Position numbers and translations under genes: made by a program | Shown: positions 18,369-28,211 of the stretch, one piece after another | Layout: each line of letters begins with the position of its first letter | How positions within the stretch are numbered: the first letter of the stretch is position 1 | Source: an uncultured Curvibacter sp. | Lineage (GTDB): Bacteria; Pseudomonadota; Gammaproteobacteria; Burkholderiales; Burkholderiaceae_C | Reading direction: 5' to 3' | Length of the DNA stretch: 64,000 nucleotides | NCBI GenBank assembly: GCA_903828535.1 | Contig: CAIKMN010000027.1 | Coordinates: 21,450-85,449 of the forward strand | Notes under the pieces: generated by a model | Seen by the model: only the letters and a program-made list of their open reading frames with translations | What the model was told of the DNA's origin: nothing | Database searches by the model: none

Positions 18369-18374
18369 TATAAT
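18369..18374 (+). promoter_or_regulatory. Putative -10 box (TATAAT) for rplM-rpsI
   Basis: Exact TATAAT with TTGCGG about 18 nt upstream. Confidence 0.5.
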
Positions 18375-18500
18375 GACGGGCTTCGCAGCGTTTTTGGCCC
18401 CGCGGCGGAGTTGAATTTAACCATTCACGCCCACCTAAGAGGTTCCCATCAGAGGAACGCCGACCGTGGAAAAGGGCCTGATTCCTCTCGAAAGCTTAAT

Positions 18501-18929
18501 ATGACTACGTTCAGCGCAAAACCCGCTGACGTGAAGCACGAGTGGTTTGTGATTGACGCCACCGATAAGGTGCTCGGACGGGTTGCCAGCGAAGTCGCCC
18601 TCCGTTTGCGTGGTAAACACAAAGCCATTTATACGCCTCACGTCGATACCGGTGACTTCATCGTCATCATCAACGCCGCGCAACTGCGCGTGACCGGTGC
18701 CAAATCTTTAGACAAGATTTACTACCGTCACTCCGGTTTTCCTGGTGGCATCACAGCGACCAACTTCCGCGACATGCAAGCCAAACACCCCGGCCGCGCT
18801 TTGGAAAAAGCCGTCAAGGGCATGCTGCCCAAGGGCCCGCTTGGCTACGCGATGATCAAAAAGCTCAAGGTTTATGGCGGTGCTGAGCATCCCCATGCCG
18901 CCCAACAGCCTAAAGTGCTGGAAATCTAA
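18501..18929 (+). CDS. rplM: 50S ribosomal protein L13
   Basis: 142 aa; [47 protein letters not shown]. Confidence 0.98.
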   Translation: MTTFSAKPADVKHEWFVIDATDKVLGRVASEVALRLRGKHKAIYTPHVDTGDFIVIINAAQLRVTGAKSLDKIYYRHSGFPGGITATNFRDMQAKHPGRALEKAVKGMLPKGPLGYAMIKKLKVYGGAEHPHAAQQPKVLEI

Positions 18930-18938
18930 GGAGCCGAC

Positions 18939-19331
18939 ATGATTGGTGAATGGAACAATGGCACCGGCCGTCGCAAATCCAGCGTCGCTCGTGTGTTTCT
19001 GAAAAAAGGCACTGGCAAGATCACAGTGAATGGCAAGGATATTCAGGCTTATTTCGGCCGCGAAACCTCCATCATGATCGCCAAGCAACCCCTGTTTTTG
19101 ACCAACCACGTTGAAACGTTTGATATTCAAATCAACGTTCATGGCGGTGGCGAATCCGGCCAAGCCGGTGCAGCCCGTCACGGCATCACACGTGCTTTGA
19201 TCGACTACGACGCCACGCTGAAACCCGCCCTGAGCCAAGCCGGCTTCGTGACGCGTGACGCCCGCGAAGTGGAACGTAAAAAGGTCGGTCTGCGTTCTGC
19301 ACGCCGCGCCAAGCAGTTCAGCAAGCGTTAA
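18939..19331 (+). CDS. rpsI: 30S ribosomal protein S9
   Basis: 130 aa; ends [17 protein letters not shown]. Confidence 0.98.
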   Translation: MIGEWNNGTGRRKSSVARVFLKKGTGKITVNGKDIQAYFGRETSIMIAKQPLFLTNHVETFDIQINVHGGGESGQAGAARHGITRALIDYDATLKPALSQAGFVTRDAREVERKKVGLRSARRAKQFSKR

Positions 19332-19356
19332 TCTTTTTCAGGTTACCGTTTTGTTC

Positions 19357-19387
19357 AAAAAAGCCGCTGTTTTCAGCGGCTTTTTTT
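19357..19387 (+). terminator. Rho-independent terminator after rpsI
   Basis: AAAAAAGCCGCTG-TTTT-CAGCGGCTTTTTTT. Confidence 0.92.
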
Positions 19388-19516
19388 GTGGCTCTGGGTC
19401 GCATTTTTTGCTTTGCATGCCCCTGATGCCCACGCGGGCTTTATGGGTTTACCCGCAATTCCCGACTGAATTGCTGTAGTATTAGAACCGTTTAGAAGTT
19501 AGTTTTGGAGAGAACC

Positions 19517-19897
19517 ATGAGCGCTGTTGCCGAACAAACCGTTGCCGATTCGATGCCCACCCAGATGCCCGACCCGATTGTCTTCACCGACAGCGCGGCG
19601 GCCAAAGTGGCTGATCTGATCGCCGAGGAAGGCAACCCCGATTTGAAGCTCCGCGTTTTCGTGCAAGGCGGCGGTTGCTCGGGCTTTCAATATGGTTTCA
19701 CCTTCGACGAAATCACCAACGAAGACGACACCACCATGACCAAAAATGGTGTGTCCTTGCTGATCGATGCCATGAGCTACCAATACCTCATTGGTGCTGA
19801 AATCGACTACAAAGAAGACCTGCAAGGCGCCCAGTTCGTCATCAAAAACCCCAACGCCACGACCACCTGCGGTTGTGGTTCGAGCTTCTCCGTTTAA
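19517..19897 (+). CDS. erpA: Iron-sulfur cluster insertion protein ErpA
   Basis: [17 protein letters not shown]...[12 protein letters not shown]. Confidence 0.95.
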   Translation: MSAVAEQTVADSMPTQMPDPIVFTDSAAAKVADLIAEEGNPDLKLRVFVQGGGCSGFQYGFTFDEITNEDDTTMTKNGVSLLIDAMSYQYLIGAEIDYKEDLQGAQFVIKNPNATTTCGCGSSFSV

Positions 19898-21126
19898 ACC
19901 GCCGACGCAGGGTAAATCGCGCCCAGCACCCGCGGGCCGCGCGCGCCAGTCACCGCCGGCAAATTGCTGGTGCGCCCGAGCCAAGTCTGCCGCGCCAACC
20001 AAGCAAAAGCCACCGCTTCCACTTGCAAAGCGGGAATGCCAGCAGCGTCTGAAGAAACCACTTCGACTTCAGGCAGATGCACTTGCAAGCGCCGCATCAA
20101 CGCTTGGTTCAAAGCGCCGCCACCACAGACAAGCAAACGCTTGGGGCTGGCCGTGGCGGGGTGGGTGTTTTGCTGAGCCCCGTCCATCAAAATCCCGTCC
20201 CTCAAAGCCCCGTCCCTCAGCGCTTTTGCGCTGGACCATGCGGTCAATTCGGTCAGCGTGGCCTGAACATCTTGCGGTCGCACAGGGTTCGAAGCCATGG
20301 CCTGTTCAGCAAACGGGGCCAGCTTCGCCGCCAGCCAACGGGCATTGAACAGGTCACGCCCCGTGCTTTTGGGCGGGTTTTGCTGAAAAAACGGCTCTTG
20401 TTGCAGGGCCTGCAACAAAGGGGCCAAAACCGCCCCGGAGGCTGCCCATGCACCGTCGCGGTCAAAAGCAGCGCCTGTGTGCAACTGACACCAATGGTCC
20501 ATCAAGGCGTTGCCGGGGCCAGTGTCAAAACCAAGCACACCATCGCCCAGCAAAGTCAGGTTCGCTATGCCCCCAATGTTCAGGACCGCCGTGGCCTCGT
20601 TGGGTTTGCCAAACACCTCCGCATGGAAGGCGGGCACCAAGGGCGCGCCTTGACCGCCAGCGGCCACATCGCGGCTTCGAAAATCGGCCACCACGGCGAT
20701 GCCCGTCAACTCGGCCAGCAGCGCCGGGTTGTTGAGTTGCAGGGTGTAGCCCGTGCCGTCGTGCGCTTGGGGTTGGTGGCGCACGGTTTGTCCGTGTGCA
20801 CCAATGGCCGTGACTTGTTCGGCGCTCGAACCCGTTTGCGTTAGCAATTGCTGCACAACTTCTGCATAAGCGCGGGCCAATTGATTGGCGGCCAAAGCGG
20901 CGCGGTGAAGCTCGTTGTCGCTTGGGCTGTTCAAGTCCAGCAGCGCTTGTTTGAACTCGGGCTTAAAAGGCAGGGCCACATGGGCCAAGGTGCGTACCTG
21001 GGTTCGGGCTGAAGTCTGTCCAGTACCTGGGGTTGAAGGGTGCGCGTCATTCAACTCGCAAAGAACACCATCAACGCCGTCGAGCGACGTGCCTGACATC
21101 AGGCCAATGAATCGCTGTGTGCTCAA
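19894..21126 (-). CDS. anmK: Anhydro-N-acetylmuramic acid kinase
   Basis: [42 protein letters not shown]. Confidence 0.95.
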   Translation of the reverse strand: MSTQRFIGLMSGTSLDGVDGVLCELNDAHPSTPGTGQTSARTQVRTLAHVALPFKPEFKQALLDLNSPSDNELHRAALAANQLARAYAEVVQQLLTQTGSSAEQVTAIGAHGQTVRHQPQAHDGTGYTLQLNNPALLAELTGIAVVADFRSRDVAAGGQGAPLVPAFHAEVFGKPNEATAVLNIGGIANLTLLGDGVLGFDTGPGNALMDHWCQLHTGAAFDRDGAWAASGAVLAPLLQALQQEPFFQQNPPKSTGRDLFNARWLAAKLAPFAEQAMASNPVRPQDVQATLTELTAWSSAKALRDGALRDGILMDGAQQNTHPATASPKRLLVCGGGALNQALMRRLQVHLPEVEVVSSDAAGIPALQVEAVAFAWLARQTWLGRTSNLPAVTGARGPRVLGAIYPASAV

Positions 21127-21129
21127 AGC

Positions 21130-22584
21130 TCAGTCGAGGTGGGGGGTGAGGGTGTTGCTGGCGACTTGCGCCAATTGCTGACGCGTCACGCCGGCCAACT
21201 TGTTAAAGTAGGGGCGCGCTTCAGGGGACAGCGGCACCGATTCGCTGGCGCGGGCAATGGTCAAGGGGTCTTTGTGGTGGCCATTGACGCGGAACTCAAA
21301 GTGCAAATGCGGACCCGTGGCCCAACCCGTCGAACCCACGGCACCGAGGTTTTGACCTTGGGCCACCGATTGGCCTTTGCGAACGGCCATTTGGCTCAAG
21401 TGGGCATAAACGGTCATTTGACCGCCACTGTGTTTGACCATTACCACATTGCCATAACCGTTTTGAACACCGGCAAAGTCAACGGTGCCATCGCCCACGC
21501 AGCGCACGGGCGTGCCGGTGGGCGCGCCAAAGTCGGTACCTAAATGGGCTTTCCATGTTTGAAAAATGGGATGGAATCGCATTTGAAAACCGCTGGTCAC
21601 TCGAGAAAAGGGCACGGGCGAGGCCAAGAAAGCGTGGCGCAGGCTCTTGCCGTCCAAGGTGTAATAGCCCCCTTTTTGCAAGGGCTGGGTGGGGTCTTGA
21701 AACCAGACCGATTGGTAAGTTTTGCCACGATTCACAAATTCAGCGCTCAACACGCGGCCAGATTTGACCATTTCGCCATCGGCCTCCAGGGTTTCGTACA
21801 CCACCGAGAACCGGTCGCCCTTTTGCAAGCTGCGTTGAAAGTCAATGTCGCCACTGAAAATCTCGGCCAGTTGGGTGGCGACGCTGTCTGGAATGCGCGC
21901 GGCGTCGGTGGCCGCGAACAAATTGCTTTTGATGGTGCCGCTGGCAATGGCCTGATTGGCGATCAAAGGCGCTGAATCCAATCGGCTGGTGAAGCGACCC
22001 TCGGTGGTTTTTTCAATCACCAAGCGCAGAAATTGGCCGCCTCTATTGCTGGTGCTGCCGTCATCCAAGCCCCAGCGGGCGGTCAGCTTGACCAAGCGTT
22101 GGTCGTCACTGGCCTCTGCAATCAGGTTGCGGCCAGCGCGGCCCAAAAGGTTTTTTTGAACCAAGCGGTCACTTCGCAAAAAGGCAGCAGCTTGAACATC
22201 ACTCACGCCCAAACCGCGCAACAAGGCGTCGGCGTTGTCACCGCTGCGGCTGATGCCCGAGCGGTAGAGGTTGAAGTGCGGCGCCTGGTCTAAAGCCTTT
22301 ATTTGCTCGGCCAACTGCGGCAACTCAAGGGAGGTTTCCACCTGATGGACGGGCTGCAATGCGATATCGGGGCCAAAGTTGGCCACACTGGCCACTGCAA
22401 AGGCAAAACTGCCAGCCAATGTCAGCACGGCGCCGCCGCCGATGCGCACCTGTTTGGGGTGCTCACCCAGCCAAGCCAGGGTCTGCTGCAAAGCGGGCTG
22501 CCCCTGCGCATGCCAAAAAGCCAGCCATTGGCTTTGCACCTTGGCTTTGGCATGGGACAACGCTTGCGAGCAGTTGATTTTCAA
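21130..22584 (-). CDS. M23 family metallopeptidase (start approximate; TTG at 22584)
   Basis: LysM/Csd3-like N-terminal region; MRFHPIFQTWKAHLGTDFGAPTGTPVRCVGDGTV...GPHLHFEFRVNG. Confidence 0.88.
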   Translation of the reverse strand: MKINCSQALSHAKAKVQSQWLAFWHAQGQPALQQTLAWLGEHPKQVRIGGGAVLTLAGSFAFAVASVANFGPDIALQPVHQVETSLELPQLAEQIKALDQAPHFNLYRSGISRSGDNADALLRGLGVSDVQAAAFLRSDRLVQKNLLGRAGRNLIAEASDDQRLVKLTARWGLDDGSTSNRGGQFLRLVIEKTTEGRFTSRLDSAPLIANQAIASGTIKSNLFAATDAARIPDSVATQLAEIFSGDIDFQRSLQKGDRFSVVYETLEADGEMVKSGRVLSAEFVNRGKTYQSVWFQDPTQPLQKGGYYTLDGKSLRHAFLASPVPFSRVTSGFQMRFHPIFQTWKAHLGTDFGAPTGTPVRCVGDGTVDFAGVQNGYGNVVMVKHSGGQMTVYAHLSQMAVRKGQSVAQGQNLGAVGSTGWATGPHLHFEFRVNGHHKDPLTIARASESVPLSPEARPYFNKLAGVTRQQLAQVASNTLTPHLD

Positions 22585-22683
22585 GAACAATCCTGGTTGA
22601 ACCCCACGTAAAATCGGGGGAAACAATGAGCAAACGGCGAGTATAGCGGTTAGCCGTTGCCTGACAAATCGGTAAAAATCCTT

Positions 22684-23907
22684 ATGAATCAAGCTTCTGA
22701 CTCTCTTTCCAGTGCGGTGCAGCACGCCCTCCAAGTCACGTTGCGGGGCTGCGAGGAATTGCTGCCCCAAGAGGCTTGGATTAAAAAGCTGGTTCAGTCC
22801 GAGGCCAGCGGTGTGCCCCTGCGAATCAAACTGGGGTTGGACCCCACGGCCCCCGACATTCATTTGGGGCACACCGTTGTGCTCAACAAGTTGCGCCAAT
22901 TGCAAGACTTGGGACACACCGTCATCTTCCTGATTGGCGACTTCACCAGCATGATCGGCGACCCCTCGGGCCGCAACAGCACCCGTCCTCCGCTCACGGC
23001 TGAGCAAATCAAGGCCAACGCCGAAACCTACTACCGCCAAGCCAGCCTGGTGCTGGACCCGGCCAAAACCGAAGTGCGTTACAACAGCGAATGGAGTGAT
23101 GCCTTGGGCGCACGGGGCATGATTCAGCTGTCGGCCAAGTACACCGTGGCCCGCATGATGGAGCGTGACGACTTTCACAAACGCTTCACCAGCGGCCAAT
23201 CCATCAGCGTGCACGAGTTTTTGTACCCCCTCATGCAGGGCTACGACTCGGTCGCCCTCAAAAGCGATTTGGAGCTCGGTGGCACCGACCAAAAATTCAA
23301 CCTCTTGATGGGCCGCCACCTGCAACAAGAGTTCAGCCAAGCGCCGCAATGCATTTTGACCATGCCCTTGCTCGAGGGCTTGGACGGCGTGGACAAGATG
23401 TCCAAAAGCAAAAACAACTACATCGGCATCAGCGAAGACGCCAACACCATGTTCGCCAAGGTGCTCTCCATTTCAGACGTCCTGATGTGGCGCTGGTACA
23501 CGCTGTTGTCCTTCAAGTCTGAGGCCGACATTGCAGCGCTCAAAGCCGAGGTCGATGGCGGGCGCAACCCCAAAGACGCCAAGGTGGCCTTGGCCAAAGA
23601 AATCACGGCGCGCTTTCACAGCGCCGCTGCCGCCGATGCGGCCGAGCAAGACTTCATCAACCGCAGCAAAGGCGGTGTGCCCGATGACTTGCCGCAAGTT
23701 CAAATCAGCGGGGCCCCGATGGGCATTGCCACACTGCTCAAAGCGGCCGGCATGGCGCCCTCGACCAGCGAAGCCTCACGGCTGATTGACGGCGCCGGCG
23801 TGCGCGTGGACTCGAACGTCGTCAGCGACAAAAGCCTGAAGCTCGCTGCGGGCACTTACGTGATTCAGGTCGGGAAGCGCAAATTTGCCCAAGTTCATTT
23901 GGCTTGA
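22684..23907 (+). CDS. tyrS: Tyrosyl-tRNA synthetase
   Basis: [30 protein letters not shown]. Confidence 0.96.
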   Translation: MNQASDSLSSAVQHALQVTLRGCEELLPQEAWIKKLVQSEASGVPLRIKLGLDPTAPDIHLGHTVVLNKLRQLQDLGHTVIFLIGDFTSMIGDPSGRNSTRPPLTAEQIKANAETYYRQASLVLDPAKTEVRYNSEWSDALGARGMIQLSAKYTVARMMERDDFHKRFTSGQSISVHEFLYPLMQGYDSVALKSDLELGGTDQKFNLLMGRHLQQEFSQAPQCILTMPLLEGLDGVDKMSKSKNNYIGISEDANTMFAKVLSISDVLMWRWYTLLSFKSEADIAALKAEVDGGRNPKDAKVALAKEITARFHSAAAADAAEQDFINRSKGGVPDDLPQVQISGAPMGIATLLKAAGMAPSTSEASRLIDGAGVRVDSNVVSDKSLKLAAGTYVIQVGKRKFAQVHLA

Positions 23908-23982
23908 TTCATGCGTCAATCATGACCCACGGCAAGCCGCATTCAGCTTTACGTTTCGGTGTGTAAAATTGTCAAATTAAAA

Positions 23983-25467
23983 ATGAATCAAGACAATTCT
24001 TCAAAACGGGGCGCTTTGCCTCTCAGTGTCGTCGTCATGGCCGCTGGCAAGGGCACCCGCATGAAAAGCGAGCGACCCAAGGTGTTGCACCGCATTGCGG
24101 GGCGCGCCATGCTCAGCCATGTGCTGGCCACGGTGGAACCACTGGCCGCCGCGAATGCCTTGCAAAGAGTGGTCGTTGTGACGGGTCACGGCGCTGAGGC
24201 GGTCGAAGCCCATCTGTCCGGCAGCCCTTTGCATGCCAAGCACCTGCTCGAATTTGCCCGTCAAATGCCCCAACTCGGCACCGGTCATGCCGTGCAACAG
24301 GCGGTCCCGCATTTGCCCGACAGCGGCGTGGTGGTCATCTTGAATGGCGACGTGCCCTTGATTCAAGCCGAGACCGTGCAGGCGCTGATTCAGGCTTCGG
24401 CGGGTCACAAGTTGGCGCTCCTCACCATCGAGTTGCAAGACCCCACGGGGTATGGCCGCATCCTTCGTCAAAAGAAGGGCTCTGATAATGAAAGCGCTGA
24501 AAACGCTCCGGTGCAGGCCATCGTCGAACACAAAGACGCCACGCCCGATCAGCGCGCCATTCAAGAAATTTACACCGGCATCATGGCCGCTCCAGCCCAA
24601 TGGCTCAAAAAGGCGGTTTCACAACTGCAAAATAACAACAGCCAAGGCGAGTTTTATTTGACCGACATCGTCGCCATGGCCGTCGCCGAGGGCCTGCCCG
24701 TGGTCGGCCAACGCACCACCGACGAGGTGCAGGTGGCGGGTGTCAACAGCCCCGTGCAACTGGCCGAACTGGAGCGCGCTTTTCAAGAGCGCCAAGCCAA
24801 GGCCTTCATGGAGGCCGGCGTGCGCTTGGCCGACCCGGCCCGCTTTGATGTGCGCGGCAACTTGGTGTGCGGCAGCGATGTCGACATTGACATCAACTGC
24901 ATTTTCGAAGGCCAAGTGCACTTGGGCAACCGCGTGCGCGTGGGGGCCCACTGCTACATTGCCAATGTGCAAATTGCCGACGACGCCGTCATCCATCCCT
25001 TCACCCATATTGATGGAGAAAAACCGGGCGTGGTGGTGGGCGAGGGTGCTTTGATTGGCCCCTTCGCGCGGCTTCGGCCCGGTGCGGTGTTGGGCGCCGA
25101 GGTGCACATCGGCAACTTTGTTGAAGTTAAGAACGCCACCCTCGCCAAAGGCGCCAAGGCCAACCACTTGGCCTACCTGGGCGACGCGACCGTCGGCGAA
25201 CGCGTCAACTACGGCGCTGGCAGCATCACCGCCAACTACGACGGCGCCAACAAGCACCGCACGGTCATTGAGGCCGATGTCCATGTGGGTTCCAACAGCG
25301 TGCTGGTGGCGCCAATCACCTTGGGCGCGGGCGGCACCGTCGGCGCGGGCTCGGTGGTTTCCAAAGACACGCCGCCCGGGGCTTTGACCGTCACCCGGGC
25401 GCGCCAAACCAGCTTGGCCAATTGGTCGCGTCCGATCAAGGCGTCCAGCGTCAAAACCAAAAAGTAA
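23983..25467 (+). CDS. glmU: Bifunctional UDP-GlcNAc pyrophosphorylase / GlcN-1-P N-acetyltransferase
   Basis: VVVMAAGKGTRMKSERPKVLHRIAGRAML; left-handed beta-helix C-terminus. Confidence 0.97.
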   Translation: MNQDNSSKRGALPLSVVVMAAGKGTRMKSERPKVLHRIAGRAMLSHVLATVEPLAAANALQRVVVVTGHGAEAVEAHLSGSPLHAKHLLEFARQMPQLGTGHAVQQAVPHLPDSGVVVILNGDVPLIQAETVQALIQASAGHKLALLTIELQDPTGYGRILRQKKGSDNESAENAPVQAIVEHKDATPDQRAIQEIYTGIMAAPAQWLKKAVSQLQNNNSQGEFYLTDIVAMAVAEGLPVVGQRTTDEVQVAGVNSPVQLAELERAFQERQAKAFMEAGVRLADPARFDVRGNLVCGSDVDIDINCIFEGQVHLGNRVRVGAHCYIANVQIADDAVIHPFTHIDGEKPGVVVGEGALIGPFARLRPGAVLGAEVHIGNFVEVKNATLAKGAKANHLAYLGDATVGERVNYGAGSITANYDGANKHRTVIEADVHVGSNSVLVAPITLGAGGTVGAGSVVSKDTPPGALTVTRARQTSLANWSRPIKASSVKTKK

Positions 25468-25479
25468 GGTTTCGTTTTT

Positions 25480-27447
25480 ATGTGTGGCATCGTCGCCGCG
25501 GTTTCAAACCGCAACATCGTCCCCCTCTTGCTGCAGGGCCTGCAACGCCTGGAATACCGTGGCTACGACTCCTGCGGCGTGGCGGTTTGGCAAGACGGCT
25601 TAAAGCGCGGGCGCAGCACGGCCCGCGTGGCCGAGCTCTCTTTGCAACTCGAGGCCGACGGCGTTCAGGGCGGCACCGGCATTGCCCACACCCGATGGGC
25701 CACCCATGGCGTGCCCGCGGTGGTCAACGCCCACCCGCACTTCAGCCACGGGCCCCAGAACTTGACCCCTTCTGGCGATGCTGACGGCGCCCGTGTCGCC
25801 TTGGTGCACAACGGCATCATTGAAAACCACGACGAATTGCGTGCCCAACTCCAGGCCAAGGGCTATGTTTTCACCAGCCAAACCGACACCGAAGTCATCG
25901 TTCATTTGATCGACAGCGTCTACCAAAGCCTCAGCGCTCAAACTGGTCAAGGTGACTTGCTGAAGGCCGTGCAACTGGCGGTTCAGCAACTGCACGGCGC
26001 CTACGCCATTGCTGTGTTCCATCAAAACGAGCCCAAACGGGTGGTGGGCGCGCGCGCCGGGTCGCCCCTGATCTTGGGCGTTGGGTCTGACAAATCGGGC
26101 GCTTGGGTTGAAAACTTTTTGGCCAGCGACGCCATGGCCTTGGCCGGCGTGACCGACCAAATTGTTTACTTAGAGGAAGGCGACGTGGTCGACCTCCAAC
26201 CCAACGGCTACACGGTGTTCGGTCGAACCGGAGCCGTGGCCGGAACTGGTTCTGCTGCCCCTGCCGCTGCCGCTGCCGCACTCGCCTTTGCCCAGGTTGA
26301 GCGGCCCGTGCGAACCGTGCAAGCCCACAGCGGCGCGGCCGAGTTGGGCCCTTATCGCCATTACATGCAAAAGGAAATTTTTGAGCAACCCCGCGCGCTC
26401 GCTGACACTTTGGAAGGCGTTGAGGGCATCGTGCCCGAGTTGTTTGACCCCATTGACGGCCCCGCCAAAGCCGCCAAAATTTTCAAAGACATTGACTCGG
26501 TCTTGATTCTCGCTTGTGGCACCAGCTACTACAGCGGTTGCACCGCCAAATACTGGCTCGAGGCCATTGCCAAAATCCCGACCCAAGTCGAAATTGCCAG
26601 CGAGTACCGCTACCGCGAATCCGTGCCCAACCCGCGCACCTTGGTGGTCACCATTACCCAATCGGGTGAAACCGCCGACACCTTGGCAGCCCTGCGCCAC
26701 GCCCAAAGCCTCGGCATGGCCCACACCCTGACCATCTGCAACGTTTCCACCAGTGCCATGGTGCGCGAGTGCGAGTTGGCCTACATCACCCGGGCGGGCG
26801 CCGAGATCGGCGTGGCCTCCACCAAGGCCTTCAGCACCCAACTGGCGGGTTTGTTTTTGTTGACCCTGGCGCTGGCCAAAACCCGGGGTGCGCTCAGTGC
26901 GGCCGACGAAGCCCAACACCTCAAAGACCTGCGCCACTTGCCCGTCGCCTTGCAATCGGTGTTGGCCCTGGAGCCCCAACTCATCGCTTGGGCCGAAGAA
27001 TTCGCCCGCAAAGAAAACGCGTTGTTTTTGGGCCGGGGCCTGCATTACCCCATTGCGCTCGAAGGGGCGCTCAAACTCAAAGAAATCACCTACATCCACG
27101 CCGAAGCCTATGCCGCTGGCGAACTCAAACATGGCCCCTTGGCCTTGGTGACCAGCGACATGCCCGTCGTCGCCGTGGCGCCCAACGACGTGCTGATTGA
27201 AAAACTCAAGAGCAACCTGCAAGAAGTACGCGCTCGAGGGGGCGTGCTTTATGTGCTGGCCGATGGCGACTCGCGCCTCCAGGCCAGCGAGGGCGTCAAT
27301 GTCATTCGCATGCCGGAGCACTATGGGGCGCTCTCGCCCATTCTGCACGTGGTGCCCTTGCAATTGCTCGCCTACCACACCGCCTGCGCCCGCGGCACCG
27401 ACGTTGACAAGCCCCGTAATTTGGCGAAGTCAGTGACGGTGGAGTAA
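25480..27447 (+). CDS. glmS: Glutamine-fructose-6-phosphate aminotransferase
   Basis: [33 protein letters not shown]...[18 protein letters not shown]. Confidence 0.98.
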   Translation: MCGIVAAVSNRNIVPLLLQGLQRLEYRGYDSCGVAVWQDGLKRGRSTARVAELSLQLEADGVQGGTGIAHTRWATHGVPAVVNAHPHFSHGPQNLTPSGDADGARVALVHNGIIENHDELRAQLQAKGYVFTSQTDTEVIVHLIDSVYQSLSAQTGQGDLLKAVQLAVQQLHGAYAIAVFHQNEPKRVVGARAGSPLILGVGSDKSGAWVENFLASDAMALAGVTDQIVYLEEGDVVDLQPNGYTVFGRTGAVAGTGSAAPAAAAAALAFAQVERPVRTVQAHSGAAELGPYRHYMQKEIFEQPRALADTLEGVEGIVPELFDPIDGPAKAAKIFKDIDSVLILACGTSYYSGCTAKYWLEAIAKIPTQVEIASEYRYRESVPNPRTLVVTITQSGETADTLAALRHAQSLGMAHTLTICNVSTSAMVRECELAYITRAGAEIGVASTKAFSTQLAGLFLLTLALAKTRGALSAADEAQHLKDLRHLPVALQSVLALEPQLIAWAEEFARKENALFLGRGLHYPIALEGALKLKEITYIHAEAYAAGELKHGPLALVTSDMPVVAVAPNDVLIEKLKSNLQEVRARGGVLYVLADGDSRLQASEGVNVIRMPEHYGALSPILHVVPLQLLAYHTACARGTDVDKPRNLAKSVTVE

Positions 27448-27463
27448 CGGGCCCGTGCCGTCA

Positions 27464-27487
27464 TGCCGCTGTCATATGACAACGGCA
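27464..27487. promoter_or_regulatory. 24-bp near-perfect palindrome upstream of rfaH
   Basis: TGCCGCTGTCAT|ATGACAACGGCA (one mismatched pair). Confidence 0.7.
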
Positions 27488-27532
27488 GAATCGTCACAAA
27501 TTGAAAAATAATTATCTATTTGCTCAGTTATT

Positions 27533-28093
27533 ATGGGCCTTCTAGGTAAAATCACGCAGTCTATGGATTCCGCCTCAGCCTTTTCAAACCACTGGTACCT
27601 CGCGTACGCCAAGCCCCGTCAAGAGGTGGTGGCTTGTGACCACTTGCTCAATCAGGGGTTTGAGGTCTACTTTCCCAAAATCAAAGTCATCAAGCGCGGG
27701 GTGGACGAGCCCGTCACCGAGCCCATGTTTCCCCGCTATGTTTTTTTCCGACCCACCCTCCTGACCCTCGACGTGGGCAAGGTGCGTTACACGCGCGGCG
27801 TCACCAGTTTGGTGCGTTTTGGGTACGAATTGGCCCAACTGAACGGCGAATTGTTGTCGCGCATTCGGGCCTTGGAAAGCCAATACACCACCGCGTCGGT
27901 GGACGAGTTGAGCCCCGTGGAGGCGGGTGCGCGCGTGCGCATTGTGGCGGGCGTGATGTCGGGCTTGAATGGCCTGGCGGCATTGGAGGGCTTGGTCAGC
28001 CGCGTGGCGGGCAAGCGGGTTTCGGTGTTGCTGGAACTGCTGGGTCGTCCGATTGAGGTGAATGTAAAACACAGCGACTTGGCATTGGTTTAA
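27533..28093 (+). CDS. rfaH: NusG paralogue, RfaH-like antiterminator (alternative start ATG 27563)
   Basis: HWYLAYAKPRQEVVACDHLLNQGFEVYFPKIKV...PMFPRYVFF; C-terminal KOW region. Confidence 0.87.
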   Translation: MGLLGKITQSMDSASAFSNHWYLAYAKPRQEVVACDHLLNQGFEVYFPKIKVIKRGVDEPVTEPMFPRYVFFRPTLLTLDVGKVRYTRGVTSLVRFGYELAQLNGELLSRIRALESQYTTASVDELSPVEAGARVRIVAGVMSGLNGLAALEGLVSRVAGKRVSVLLELLGRPIEVNVKHSDLALV

Positions 28094-28211
28094 GGCGATG
28101 CGCGGCAGCAGGGGCCCAGTGGGAACCTATATGCTAATAAAAACAGGCGGGCCTGCGCAGTCGCTTTGAAGCCTTTTTCTAGAATGAAACAAATTTTTAA
28201 TTTTTAACACC

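Noticed and set aside
21130-23349. Full 739-aa ORF of the M23 peptidase
   Set aside because: The N-terminal ~255 aa are antisense to tyrS and lack domain character; the true start is most likely near 22584-22590.
24619-25407. 262-aa minus-strand ORF opposite glmU
   Set aside because: Shadow ORF; no RBS or domain and fully inside glmU.
25468-25480. glmS ribozyme/riboswitch
   Set aside because: Only ~12 bp separate glmU and glmS, too short for the ribozyme.
28094-28211. Enteric ops/JUMPStart element after rfaH
   Set aside because: Searched by eye for GGCGGTAGCGT-like text; only GGCGGGCCTGCG is present, which does not match.
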